Shown here piece by piece: positions 43,514 to 52,963 of a stretch of 64,000 bases of DNA. The notes under the pieces are model-generated. The model searched no databases. It was not told where the DNA came from and saw only the letters and a list, made by a program, of their open reading frames with translations. The translations under genes and the position numbers were made by a program. Numbering within the stretch: the first letter of the stretch is position 1; each line of letters starts with the position of its first letter. Source of the stretch: Bacteroidota bacterium (GTDB lineage Bacteria; Bacteroidota; Bacteroidia; Chitinophagales; Saprospiraceae); NCBI GenBank assembly GCA_016124585.1, contig WGNL01000004.1:186001-250000 (forward strand). The letters are read 5' to 3'.

Positions 43514-44652
43514 AACAAAGATTTGATGGAGTTCGCTACGTAATCACGTTCATCATCAGTCATATTGGAACTGGAAGGCAGGCACAGACCGTTTTCGAAC
43601 AAACGCTCTGAAACGCCATTCAAATATGCTGGATAATGTTTGAATATAGGCTGTAAATGCATGGGTTTCCATAGTGGCCTCGTTTCAACTTGATTGGCCT
43701 CAAGGCCCAATCTTATATTTTCCCTATTTATTCCCCTTGTCTTTTCAGGGTGGACAAGCAAAGTCGTCAACCAATGGTTAGAGAAGAAATCAGCGGAGGG
43801 CTCTTGCAAAAACTCAATACCATCGAAGGAGGTAAAAGCACTTTTGTAGAAATCGAAATGTTCACGACGTTTAGTGACCCGTTCATCCAGCACTTCCATT
43901 TGTCCCCTGCCTATACCAGCGCTAATATTGCTCATACGGTAGTTGTAACCTATGTAGGAGTGCTGGTAATGTGGAGCGGAATCACGAGCCTGTGTTGCTA
44001 AAAAAAGTGCTTTTTGGCAATATTCCTTTTTGTAGGACACCAAGGCCCCGCCACCAGATGTGGTGATTATTTTATTGCCATTGAAGGAATATATCCCAAT
44101 TTCCCCAAAAGTTCCACAATGTCTGCCTTTATAAGTAGAGCCCAACGCTTCAGCAGCATCTTCGATTATCGGGATTTCAAACTCATTTGCGATGGCCACC
44201 AATTCATCCAACTTTGCAGGCATTCCATACAAATGCACCAAGATAATGGCCTTGGGTTTATTTCCAGTGTTATTTATACGGTTCTCTATTGCTACACGCA
44301 ATAGTTGCGGGTCCATGTTCCAGGTTTCTTCTTCAGAATCAACGAATACTGGAATTGCTTTTTCATAAACGATTGGGTTTGCAGAAGCTGAAAAAGTAAA
44401 GCTGGAGCAAATCACTTCATCCCCATGTTTAATTCCAAGGAGGATTAACGCTAAATGAATGGCTGCAGTACCTGAAGAGAGGCAAGTACAATTGTCAGTT
44501 CCTACATAATATTTAATGTCATTTTCAAGACCAGATACATTTGGGCCAAGAGGAAATACATGATTATTGCTAAATGCTTCTTCTATATATTTCATCTCTT
44601 TACCACTCATGTGAGGGGAGGAGAGCCAGATTTTTTCTTTTGTGTTTACCAT
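43510..44652 (-). CDS. DegT/DnrJ/EryC1 family PLP aminotransferase
   Basis: A 380-residue sugar aminotransferase. The PLP-binding region has CLSSGTAAIHLALILLG, then ICSSFTFSASANPI, IPIIEDAAEALGSTYKG (Asp that holds the pyridine N), and the Schiff-base Lys in SFNGNKIITTSGGGA. It resembles PglE/FdtB enzymes that aminate C4 of keto sugars. I start at the ATG at 44652 (MVNTKEKIWLSSPHMSG); the longer frame to 44712 adds 20 residues with no family match. It fits a dehydratase - aminotransferase - PglC-type priming module with the two genes downstream. Confidence 0.93.
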   Translation of the reverse strand: MVNTKEKIWLSSPHMSGKEMKYIEEAFSNNHVFPLGPNVSGLENDIKYYVGTDNCTCLSSGTAAIHLALILLGIKHGDEVICSSFTFSASANPIVYEKAIPVFVDSEEETWNMDPQLLRVAIENRINNTGNKPKAIILVHLYGMPAKLDELVAIANEFEIPIIEDAAEALGSTYKGRHCGTFGEIGIYSFNGNKIITTSGGGALVSYKKEYCQKALFLATQARDSAPHYQHSYIGYNYRMSNISAGIGRGQMEVLDERVTKRREHFDFYKSAFTSFDGIEFLQEPSADFFSNHWLTTLLVHPEKTRGINRENIRLGLEANQVETRPLWKPMHLQPIFKHYPAYLNGVSERLFENGLCLPSSSNMTDDERDYVANSIKSLL

Positions 44653-44681
44653 TTGTTGGATGAGTTTAAAAGAACAGTATC

Positions 44682-47078
44682 TTACTTCTTTGTATATAAT
44701 TTGGTAAACCAATTTATATCCCTAAAATGTTTCTTTTCAGGGGTTGAATATGAGGTTTCACTTTTGAAGTTTTTATTTTCAATACTCCTAATAATGTTAA
44801 AATACCAAGGAAATTTTTCAGTAGGAAGCATTTCTGCTATATCTGTTTTATCAGTTGCTATTCCCTTAATAATTGGAATTTTGTATTCTATTGACCAATA
44901 ATTGTCACCTTTATACACAAAAAAAATATTTGGATTAGTTACATTTGGTTTTAAATTTATATTTCCATTATTGATGGAAATATTTTTGTTGGCTCCAGAT
45001 TGTGTTATAATTAATATTTCAACTTTGTCACTCTCTTTTTCATATTCAGATGTATTCTTTAATAGTGCATGTTGATTATTTAAACATGTAATGCCAAAAT
45101 AGATTGCTTTATTTGTACGTCCAATCATAAAAGTAGTAAGTGCGTCAGAATTGTTTTTTTGTTTTAAGGTATAAATAGGCATGTGGATTTTGTCATTCCA
45201 AAAAGGATCATCCAACTTGCCATCAAAGGTAAGTTCATCTTCAGACTTAGGGTAAATTTTAATGCTATTTTTTTTATCATTAAAAATTAAATTCTTATTC
45301 TGTATGAACTGTAATGGTTTAATATATGCCAATATTAATTTTATTCTTTCGCCATAAATTGACTCTCCAGTTATTTTTTTCCCTTCTTCTGCAACTTTAA
45401 AAAGCTTCTCAATACTGGCTTTGTCCTGTTCCAAGGTATTCCAATTATTTTCAGCAATTTCAAAAAACTCTTTCATTTGCTTTGAAGCAGGACCAAAAAA
45501 TTTTTCATAGTAATCATTGAGTAAATCGTCGATGCTCTGGTCTACATCCCAATACATTCTTGCTGTTAAGTAGATGTTTAAATGACTTATTGCCAAGTCT
45601 TGAAAAGATTCCAATTTTGGTTTGATTTGTTTATATATTTCAACAAATTCACCTGTCGAATTACCTTTCAATTGCTTCAAGTCTTTTTCAATTATATGTG
45701 GAAAAACGACTGGCACTCCAAAATCATCACCCCGAAAATTATTACTTCTATAATGGTCTCTTATAATTATTTTATTGCTTGTTTTTTGGATCCAACCATT
45801 TTTTATGTCTGTGTAAAGTTGTTCATATTCTTTTTCTACTAAACTAGATCTTCTTTGGCTTATTCCAACTACAATATTTGGACTAAGCTTCGCTATTTTG
45901 TTTGGTGGCAAACGATATGGCCCATAAGCAATACATATTATTTTCCTATCAGGATGTGATTTGTATAATTCGGCACCTACTTTATTTACAAACTCCCATA
46001 CATAATCTGACATGCTACCATCATATCCTCTTTCAGGAGTATCTTTATCTTTACAAAGATTGCACTCACAAATCTTTACATAGCCGTCTGGTGGCATTAC
46101 TGAAACCATTGGCTCACCATAACTGTCAAAAATATTTTCTGCATATTTGATTGTCTTGTTCAATAATTCATTTGAAGACAAACAAGGCATTTCTCTATCT
46201 GTAGCCCTTTTACCCGCGTAGAGTGCATACATGTCCTTGTTTCTTTTTGAATCAGTTGTGGATAGTATATTGTGTAGTCCATGGCTCTTTTCACCTACAC
46301 CGTAATTTTTTTGTGCTGCGTTCAACCCCAAATGCAATTGCCACATTACCTCATCTTTGGAAGCGTCACCATAGGAAGCACCAATTATAAAAAACTTCCT
46401 ATAACTAAATTCCGGTTTGTAAGTGTGGTTTATTTTTGGTAAGTCAACTTTATTTTTTCTAGGTATTACAGTGCCAATATTTCCAGGCATATACCATCTT
46501 ACTCCTTGAATCCTGAGGAATTCGTTCACAGCATTGAACGAACCTTGTTTGTCAAATGACCAAATATCAAGTTCTCTATTATAATTGTTGTATAACCCCT
46601 CAAGTGGATTCTCCCATTTTTCTTTTTCTTTGGTTGTTTGCCTATTCTTAAGTGCTTGACTTTTTTTTGCATAAGAACTTAGCTTTTGAGGTGGTGTGTA
46701 TTCATCATCAGCACCAATCATTACCATCCAATTTTCTCCAGATTGAATTTTATACCCATCATCTTTTATATCTTTAATGTTTATACCCAAACTATCTGTG
46801 TATGCACTTCTCCCTATAAAAAGTTTATAGGGGATTTTTTTTTGAGTTATACTTGAAATTGGAATTTCTACACCTGTAATCTCTTTTAAATATAGTTGTA
46901 AGTCAATTGCTGCTAGTTCAACAGTTCGAGGTGATTTTGCATCAATAATAATTTCCGTATTTGATTTGCCATTTTCAATTATATATTTGCTGTCTAAATT
47001 TATTTTTGTCTTAATGCAACTTAAGAAGCTTAAGAATAGACAAAATATAGTAAAGAATATATATACTAAAGCTTTCAA
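44682..47078 (-). CDS. DUF4838 lipoprotein with C-terminal carbohydrate-binding-like domain
   Basis: A 798-residue exported lipoprotein (lipobox LSFLSC at residues 16-21). The N-terminal part (about 25-125) resembles the GH67/alpha-glucuronidase N-terminal sandwich that precedes DUF4838. The middle (about 180-500) carries the DUF4838 barrel with WMPGNIGTVIPRK, VSVMPPDGYVKICECNLC, and a metal-like Cys pair (CECNLC). The C-terminal 170 residues (LTFDGKLDDPFWNDK) look like a CBM9-like domain. DUF4838 enzymes are suspected glycoside hydrolases or related carbohydrate enzymes. In a uronate polysaccharide locus it may trim or turn over the polymer outside the cell. Function unproven. Confidence 0.82.
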   Translation of the reverse strand: MKALVYIFFTIFCLFLSFLSCIKTKINLDSKYIIENGKSNTEIIIDAKSPRTVELAAIDLQLYLKEITGVEIPISSITQKKIPYKLFIGRSAYTDSLGINIKDIKDDGYKIQSGENWMVMIGADDEYTPPQKLSSYAKKSQALKNRQTTKEKEKWENPLEGLYNNYNRELDIWSFDKQGSFNAVNEFLRIQGVRWYMPGNIGTVIPRKNKVDLPKINHTYKPEFSYRKFFIIGASYGDASKDEVMWQLHLGLNAAQKNYGVGEKSHGLHNILSTTDSKRNKDMYALYAGKRATDREMPCLSSNELLNKTIKYAENIFDSYGEPMVSVMPPDGYVKICECNLCKDKDTPERGYDGSMSDYVWEFVNKVGAELYKSHPDRKIICIAYGPYRLPPNKIAKLSPNIVVGISQRRSSLVEKEYEQLYTDIKNGWIQKTSNKIIIRDHYRSNNFRGDDFGVPVVFPHIIEKDLKQLKGNSTGEFVEIYKQIKPKLESFQDLAISHLNIYLTARMYWDVDQSIDDLLNDYYEKFFGPASKQMKEFFEIAENNWNTLEQDKASIEKLFKVAEEGKKITGESIYGERIKLILAYIKPLQFIQNKNLIFNDKKNSIKIYPKSEDELTFDGKLDDPFWNDKIHMPIYTLKQKNNSDALTTFMIGRTNKAIYFGITCLNNQHALLKNTSEYEKESDKVEILIITQSGANKNISINNGNINLKPNVTNPNIFFVYKGDNYWSIEYKIPIIKGIATDKTDIAEMLPTEKFPWYFNIIRSIENKNFKSETSYSTPEKKHFRDINWFTKLYTKK

Positions 47079-47138
47079 TTATGGATTATTTCACAAAGGA
47101 ATTTGAAATTAATAAACACATAATCACATAAACACCTG

Positions 47139-47894
47139 TCAACTATTTATTTCCATCCAAAATATGCCAAGAAATTCATGAAGCGCCTTACCCATTTTTT
47201 CGATGTTAGCAATGTTTGGAACTAATAAATAAGAGCGGTTAGATTTTTCTTCTTTTAATCTCGTATTAGTTGGGGCTGGAATAGGATTCAGCCCTTTAGC
47301 CCTGAACCGCATCATGGCCCTAGGCATATGAATAGCATCCGTGACTAAAATCAATGTATTGTCTGTACCATATGTTTGTCTAAAAAAATGTGCTTCATCT
47401 TCCGTATTGGTCGTTCTTGAAAGCGTGTCAATATCAACAGCATCAACTCCCAATTCAATTGCTACAAGACGAACTAAAGCGGCTTGGCTTTGGTTTTGGC
47501 TACCTTTGCTACCGGACGTGACCAGCCTACTATTTGGTATGGCTCGATAAATACGAAGCCCTTCCACTAACCTTGCCAACTCGGTTTCTGATAATTGGTT
47601 GTTTATTTGCAAATTGGGATTATACGTATGGCCTGCTCCCAAAACCATAATTAGGGTAGCTGATTTTTTCTGAACACTTTTAAAATTGGTCAATGGTTTA
47701 TATTGTCTTTCCAACAAACCAATTAAATAGTTTGGAACAAAGCCTGTACTGATAATGATAAGCCAGCCTAAAGCAATCTTGAAAAAAATGTCTGACAGCC
47801 GTTTTTTCCTCTTCCATTTCAGAAAACTCGAAAAAATTATGATTATCCAGAATAATGAAAATGGGTGAATGATAGACAATATAAACGTATGCAC
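47139..47894 (-). CDS. YdcF/ElyC-type DUF218 protein
   Basis: A 251-residue protein with two N-terminal hydrophobic segments (FILSIIHPFSLFWIIIIFSSF, then ALGWLIIISTGFVPNYLIG). A DUF218 domain follows (IMVLGAGHTYN, RLVTSGSKG, DTLSRTTNTEDEAHFFR, ILVTDAIHMPRAMMRF). ElyC and SanA in E. coli affect envelope and polysaccharide carrier-lipid balance; here a similar role at the inner membrane is plausible. It lies 18 bases after the second PglC-like gene. Confidence 0.85.
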   Translation of the reverse strand: MHTFILSIIHPFSLFWIIIIFSSFLKWKRKKRLSDIFFKIALGWLIIISTGFVPNYLIGLLERQYKPLTNFKSVQKKSATLIMVLGAGHTYNPNLQINNQLSETELARLVEGLRIYRAIPNSRLVTSGSKGSQNQSQAALVRLVAIELGVDAVDIDTLSRTTNTEDEAHFFRQTYGTDNTLILVTDAIHMPRAMMRFRAKGLNPIPAPTNTRLKEEKSNRSYLLVPNIANIEKMGKALHEFLGIFWMEINS

Positions 47895-47912
47895 TTCAGT
47901 CTTGATTCACAA

Positions 47913-48650
47913 TTACCCCATCTTCTTCAAATCAAAATCATCGTCGAGTGAAACGGACTTTAATCCTTTTACTGTCAGAATCTTATTTCTTTCTGGAAGC
48001 CCTTTTATTAGTTTAAAAGTCAAATTACTTTTTGGAAAGATAATTTGATAAAAAGTTAGACCTACTATCTTTACATCTAAAGCAAGCGAAATATTATCTT
48101 GATACCAAACTTCAAGTTCCCCCTTATAAGGATAAATAAACTTTGCATAATAGTCCAAAGGCTCATAACCTAAATTTCTGACTTCGGAAACAAGTTTTTC
48201 TTCATCCCGGAAAATTAGAGAACCAATCCCTGTAATCCCAGGTCGAGTTTGGTAAATTTTCGTTTGTACAGATTGGGAGTACTTCTTAAAACTATTGGGT
48301 ATCAAAGGCCGGGCACCTACTAGGCTCATATCACCTATCAGCACATTGATGATTTGTGGGAGTTCATTTATTTTGGTAATGCGTAAATACCTTCCAAATT
48401 TGGTAATTCTCGGGTCATTGCGGAGGGTGACGGTTTTACTGCCCATATTTATACTATCCTTCAGCATGGAAGAAAATTTGTAGATATGGAATTTCCTTTG
48501 CTTATAACCAACACGCTCTTGCAAATAAAAAATAGCTCCATCGCCTGTCACACTCAAGATGATACAAATAACTAAGAATATGGGAAGTAGAATTAACAAC
48601 CCAATCAAGGATGCACTAAAATCAACCCACCTTTTTACGGAAAGGTACAT
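47913..48650 (-). CDS. Second PglC-like sugar phosphotransferase
   Basis: A 245-residue paralogue of the 41601-42278 protein: hydrophobic segment LIGLLILLPIFLVICIILS, then ERVGYKQRKFHIYKFSSMLKD, RNDPRITKFGRYLR, ELPQIINVLIGDMSLVGARP and PGITGIG. Catalytic Asp-Glu dyad positions are kept. It has a longer C terminus. Two priming enzymes in one locus suggest two chains or two alternative first sugars. It directly follows the ATP-grasp gene (start codon base 48650, next to stop 48651). Confidence 0.92.
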   Translation of the reverse strand: MYLSVKRWVDFSASLIGLLILLPIFLVICIILSVTGDGAIFYLQERVGYKQRKFHIYKFSSMLKDSINMGSKTVTLRNDPRITKFGRYLRITKINELPQIINVLIGDMSLVGARPLIPNSFKKYSQSVQTKIYQTRPGITGIGSLIFRDEEKLVSEVRNLGYEPLDYYAKFIYPYKGELEVWYQDNISLALDVKIVGLTFYQIIFPKSNLTFKLIKGLPERNKILTVKGLKSVSLDDDFDLKKMG

Positions 48651-49724
48651 TTATAAAAGCTGGGATTCCTTCATTACGATTGGAGAACTATCAACATCCC
48701 TTAGGAAAATCAATCCTTCTTCAAATTTATATAACTTAAAACGCCGGTCAAAACTCTGGTCTTCATCCAATAAGCGGATGGTATCTTCGCAAAGGTTTGC
48801 ACCACCCGCTGCAAACGAAGAAGTAAATGCAACATGCCTTACATTTATCTCGGTAATGAAAGGCTTTCGATTGGCATCTTCCTTTAAATCCACCGTGAAA
48901 AAACCATGTTTAGCGGCTCCAGTATGTTCAAATACTTTTTCTATAGCAAGCTTTGAGATATCAAATACATGCTCATCATTAATTAGCCTGCCAAAAGATG
49001 TATTGCCTGTTATGCCTGAGGGTGATGTTTTCGCCATGATATAATTCACACGTTCCCCACACGCTGCCCTGACCAATTCCCCGTTGTGAAATAATAGTTT
49101 ACAGGCAAGGTTTCTACCGCTCAAAAACTCACTGGCAATGAAGTTGGCCACATCCGGATTAATGGTAACCCAATTGACCAAATCTTCGTAAGAATTTACC
49201 TTAAAAGAACCTAATCCACTCGACCCTGTGGCACTTCTCACCCAAAAAGGGAAATTCAGTGTTTTCTTGATTTTAGCTTCCAGCTCAATATCATTTGGGT
49301 CAATATCAAGTGATTTTGGAACTAAGCCATGAGGAGATAATATTTGTGTCAATTTGGATTTGTCTATCAAAACCTCAATAAGCTTATGTTCAGGTACTAA
49401 CGCCTTGCAAGGGAGTGTGCCACTTGCCTGTCTTTTACTCCATTCCAGAATCTCCGTTTCTGGCAGTATAACGGCCATTTCGATACCCTGTTCCTTGATT
49501 ATTCTTTCAGTAGCTTCCCAATACCCAGCCTGAGAAGACTTTGGTGTGATATAACTTTTTTCAAATAAGTCAGTTTGATACAAGCCGATAGCATATTTAT
49601 TAATATCGGTTCCATGTAGTTGATAGGGACGATAATGGCCAATTTGCTTGATGGCACGAGCAAAACTGCGGGGAGTTGGGCCGCCAACACCCGTGATTAG
49701 AATTTTCAGCATATTATCTGCCAT
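48651..49724 (-). CDS. ATP-grasp enzyme, carbamoyl-phosphate-synthase-like
   Basis: A 357-residue protein. It begins with a Rossmann-like pre-ATP-grasp domain (KILITGVGGPTPRSFARAIKQIG) and continues with the ATP-grasp fold (SKLTQILSPHGLVPKS, PFWVRSATGSSGLGSFKV, the metal-binding PFITEINVRHV). The family ligates carboxylates to amines using ATP. Here it may join an amino acid or amine to a sugar acid. The start overlaps the next ATP-grasp gene by 11 bases; a Met at residue 5 would leave a 1-base gap. Confidence 0.85.
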   Translation of the reverse strand: MADNMLKILITGVGGPTPRSFARAIKQIGHYRPYQLHGTDINKYAIGLYQTDLFEKSYITPKSSQAGYWEATERIIKEQGIEMAVILPETEILEWSKRQASGTLPCKALVPEHKLIEVLIDKSKLTQILSPHGLVPKSLDIDPNDIELEAKIKKTLNFPFWVRSATGSSGLGSFKVNSYEDLVNWVTINPDVANFIASEFLSGRNLACKLLFHNGELVRAACGERVNYIMAKTSPSGITGNTSFGRLINDEHVFDISKLAIEKVFEHTGAAKHGFFTVDLKEDANRKPFITEINVRHVAFTSSFAAGGANLCEDTIRLLDEDQSFDRRFKLYKFEEGLIFLRDVDSSPIVMKESQLL

Positions 49725-50745
49725 TGACTAGATGTTTTTCCAATTTGTTTTTTAATCCCTGTTTAACAGGCAATTGCCATAGTAATTTGCACCAATCATG
49801 GTTGCCTTCAATTAAACCAGGGCCTTTTTCCGTGATGACAATATCCCATCCAATCGAGCGGTTTTCTGGATGCGCCAATGCCGCCGCCTCTACCATTTCA
49901 ATAGTCTCCTTCCAAAACGGTACCTGAAAGCCTCGAATTGGAACCCCAGTGATGGGATGAGTTTCCTCGTCGCTTTTAGTAATGTCACTATAAACGCCGG
50001 GGCCATTCACTATCCCGGTATGGTCGTCGATGGGAGCAGCTAGGTTCCCCGCTGCCATGTTGTCAACCGGGGAATTGACTGAAATTCTTTGACGGCATCC
50101 AAGCAATTCAACTTCATTTTTTGCATTTAACTGTGTAAAAATCCTAACTGTGTTGACGGCTGAAGGTGATAGCTTATTGAGTTCAGGATGCTGCAATAGG
50201 AATGCTTCCACTAAATCATAGCCCTCTTTTGCCATAAAATCAAGCAAGGATTTTATGGCAAATTCTTTAGTAGGTTTTATCAATACCTGCGCCCCACATT
50301 TTCCATCCGCCACCTTGAACACCAGCTTTCCTGCTGGATTGGCTAATATCTTATCGGCTAAAGCTGGTTGTTTTTTTAAATCTTCCAGATCTGCGACATC
50401 GTGAACAAAAAAATCACGATAAGCTTTGTAGAATTTAGTCTTGTCGTCCAGTATATCCCTGCTGCTTTTAGGATTCATGATCAATTGATATTCATACATA
50501 TAGCCAGTACCTGCCCATTCTGATTTTTCATTTTCTTCTTTGTCAAAAAAGCGAAATTGAAAATACTCCAATAACGAAATATTGTACTTGAATACACTAT
50601 GGCTCATTCTTGCCCAAAGCAGTGGGGTAGGGGTTCCCTTGGTTTTATGCACATGCTCCATGAATTTGGTCAGCAAGGGCCAATTCATCTGCTTTAGATA
50701 ATATGCATAGTATAGGAACCGCTTAAGCATGGCTAGTTGATTCAA
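49714..50745 (-). CDS. Sugar-transfer-associated ATP-grasp protein
   Basis: A 343-residue protein matching the ATP-grasp group found in sugar-transfer loci. Recognisable are KLVFKVADGKCGAQVLIKP (ATP binding), LSPSAVNTVRIFTQL, VDNMAAGNLAAPID, ENRSIGWDIVITEKGPGLIEGNHD with the metal-binding acidic residues and Asn. Its biochemical reaction is not established. It is paired with the other ATP-grasp gene (11-base overlap) and with the deacetylase-like gene on the other side (23-base overlap). Confidence 0.87.
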   Translation of the reverse strand: MNQLAMLKRFLYYAYYLKQMNWPLLTKFMEHVHKTKGTPTPLLWARMSHSVFKYNISLLEYFQFRFFDKEENEKSEWAGTGYMYEYQLIMNPKSSRDILDDKTKFYKAYRDFFVHDVADLEDLKKQPALADKILANPAGKLVFKVADGKCGAQVLIKPTKEFAIKSLLDFMAKEGYDLVEAFLLQHPELNKLSPSAVNTVRIFTQLNAKNEVELLGCRQRISVNSPVDNMAAGNLAAPIDDHTGIVNGPGVYSDITKSDEETHPITGVPIRGFQVPFWKETIEMVEAAALAHPENRSIGWDIVITEKGPGLIEGNHDWCKLLWQLPVKQGLKNKLEKHLVNGR

Positions 50746-51868
50746 TTAATTGCCCCAATTCATGGGCAGCCATAAATTCCACATCAGGCCAACGTGATAC
50801 GATTTTTTTCAATAACTGCCTTAGGGCTTGGATGCCAATTTTGCGGTTGTTTTCGTTTATGTGGCCACAGAAATTGACACGATGAGAACTAATTATTGCT
50901 GGTTTATTCCATCTGAAGGCTGCCTCAATTTGTTGCAGTGCTTTTTCTATATGGTCTATATTTCCATCATTAGGCTCAAACACTACATTGCGAACTAAAA
51001 CATGAAGACCTATTTTATTATCCCATTTAGTACTATTAAATTCAGTCCTAAATCTACCATTTCCCAAGTGTCGTTTCCTATAGAAAGGTTTATCTAAATA
51101 CTTAATGCCATATTTAGGCAGTACACTCTCCAACCAACTAGGAAACTGATGTGCTGGTGGGGTGAAACTGGTAGCCCGATTTCCGAAAACTGATTCAAAT
51201 GCATCTGTTCCAGATTTTAGAATATACTCAAATTTTTCTGTGTCATCCTTAACATCAAAAGCAAATGCCGCTGTCCACCCTATCCGAGAATTAGGTAAAT
51301 TATTTATACTTGTATAAGACCTATTTTCTAGAGCACAAAGCAATTCACGGTCTTTTGTGGCTAGTTTTTTTTCAAAAATTTTTAAACTGAAATGCTCCCG
51401 ACCATGAAATTGAGGAGCCATCAAACCTTTATCAATACCATCTTTCCATAAATTCCAAGCCCCTTCATAGTTGATAGCATCTAAATCTTGAAGTTTTCTA
51501 AATGTATCAGGCAAAAGCTCGTAGACATATCCATTATGTCCGTTATTTACAATTGCTTCGAAGTCAATATTGCATGGTACGGCATAGGCCGTAAAAATAG
51601 CATGCCGTCCTTTTTTATCTTTTACTGATGATAACGCTCCATAAAGTGCATCTAAGTCCTGACGAGTCTCCAAGGTGTCATATGCATCAAAACGAGAGTT
51701 GATTTTTAGCCCAAGCTTATCCATATTCGATCTTGCATACCTTGATGCCAATCTAACATTGCCATAATCATCAATTGCAAAAACTACAACTTTTCTGGAT
51801 GTTTTCCAACCGAGAATATTTTTAGCACTATTTTGTAATGAATTTTTATTTAGCCGTGTAATAAACAT
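50723..51868 (-). CDS. Polysaccharide deacetylase-fold protein
   Basis: A 381-residue protein. It has VVFAIDDYGNVR (D-D metal motif), FTAYAVPCN, APQFHGREHFS (H-x-R-E-H), a TSFTPPAHQFPSWL loop, and IISSHRVNFCG (possible catalytic His). These fit a NodB/TIM-barrel deacetylase-like fold, more distant from classic members. It has no signal peptide, so would act in the cytosol on a lipid-linked intermediate. It lies three bases after the next deacetylase gene and overlaps the ATP-grasp gene, which ties the group together. Confidence 0.72.
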   Translation of the reverse strand: MFITRLNKNSLQNSAKNILGWKTSRKVVVFAIDDYGNVRLASRYARSNMDKLGLKINSRFDAYDTLETRQDLDALYGALSSVKDKKGRHAIFTAYAVPCNIDFEAIVNNGHNGYVYELLPDTFRKLQDLDAINYEGAWNLWKDGIDKGLMAPQFHGREHFSLKIFEKKLATKDRELLCALENRSYTSINNLPNSRIGWTAAFAFDVKDDTEKFEYILKSGTDAFESVFGNRATSFTPPAHQFPSWLESVLPKYGIKYLDKPFYRKRHLGNGRFRTEFNSTKWDNKIGLHVLVRNVVFEPNDGNIDHIEKALQQIEAAFRWNKPAIISSHRVNFCGHINENNRKIGIQALRQLLKKIVSRWPDVEFMAAHELGQLIESTSHA

Positions 51869-51871
51869 AAT

Positions 51872-52813
51872 TTATTTTAAAGAATTGTTCTCAAGCTGCT
51901 GTATGCTAAATATGGGAAAAACTTCCAGTTTGTTGTTATAATCGATTATGTCAATTAAATTGCTAAATCTAAATGTTTTCAACAAAAATTCAAGCTTATT
52001 TGCAGTTTGATTCCTATTTAGCCACATTGACCTCATCTTAAGTTGTGTCCGTATTGGTTTACTGTTTAACGCTTTGAAATAGTAATCTGGGTATCTTTCA
52101 GTATCCAATTCATAAGGATGTATATAAAGTATATTGCCTTTACCATAAATGTTATTTAATGAAAACAATTTTTTTAATAAAATTAATGGCATCAATCTTA
52201 AATATGAACCACCACTAAATGGAATTTTACCCCCCAAAAACTGGAAAGATTTTATCGGTGCTTCAATAATTTCATTACCAGATGTAGTTTTGATAACACA
52301 TAATTTTTCTGGAAAATTTGGCCACCCGTAACGCTCCGATTTGATAGGCATTATGCTGCTGTCATATTTAAAACCACATTCTACTAATATGTCAAAAGCC
52401 CAGCTAGTTTTAGGCGAAATGGAGAAAGCTGGTGCTCGATGGCCAATTACTGATTCACCTGTTAGGTCTTGTAAAATTGACTTTGCTGAGGTAAGTTCCT
52501 CCTTAGCTAACTGCGGTGTCATCCTATAAAACTGTAGATGATTGTATCCGTGTACGCCGATTTCATGACCCCCTTTCGAAATTGCCTTAACAAGGTTCGG
52601 AAAATCTTCGGCAACTTTTCCGAGTATAAAAAATGTTCCCTTGACATTATACTTTTCTAATAAGTCTAAGATGGCTGTTGTGCTTTGAACTACTCGATTG
52701 GTTTGTTGTGTTACAATTCCAAATGTATCCCTCATAGCGATGCTTATGCCATCTTCAACATCTACTGTGAAGGCACAAGTCAGACACTTACTTTCATTGA
52801 TGTAATTTTGCAT
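51872..52813 (-). CDS. Polysaccharide deacetylase, exosortase-locus (XrtA) type
   Basis: A 313-residue NodB-fold enzyme. Motif 1 is FTVDVEDG (D-V-E-D), motif 2 HEIGVHGYNHLQFYR (H-x3-H), motif 3 IGHRAPAFSI, motif 4 CGFKYDSSIMP, and motif 5 LYIHPYELD. This set matches the DUF3473-containing deacetylases often found with exopolysaccharide loci, although the C-terminal extension is short. It would remove N-acetyl groups from the polymer. It is transcribed before the deacetylase-like and ATP-grasp genes (gap 3 bases). A 150-base AT-rich gap upstream may hold the promoter. Confidence 0.9.
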   Translation of the reverse strand: MQNYINESKCLTCAFTVDVEDGISIAMRDTFGIVTQQTNRVVQSTTAILDLLEKYNVKGTFFILGKVAEDFPNLVKAISKGGHEIGVHGYNHLQFYRMTPQLAKEELTSAKSILQDLTGESVIGHRAPAFSISPKTSWAFDILVECGFKYDSSIMPIKSERYGWPNFPEKLCVIKTTSGNEIIEAPIKSFQFLGGKIPFSGGSYLRLMPLILLKKLFSLNNIYGKGNILYIHPYELDTERYPDYYFKALNSKPIRTQLKMRSMWLNRNQTANKLEFLLKTFRFSNLIDIIDYNNKLEVFPIFSIQQLENNSLK

Positions 52814-52963
52814 TAGCGGTTTAACCTGTTCTAAAACTTTATGAGGTTATTGAAAATAATTTTTAATTGGCATTAAAAATTGATGCTGGCTTTTAAAATC
52901 GCTGCTTTTGGGAATAATATTTTATTTTTTGCTATTCATGAATATTTTTTAGTTTCAAAAAAT

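Noticed and set aside
44560-44901. 113-codon plus-strand open frame with a hydrophobic end
   Set aside because: Antisense to the DegT and DUF4838 genes, both strongly supported.
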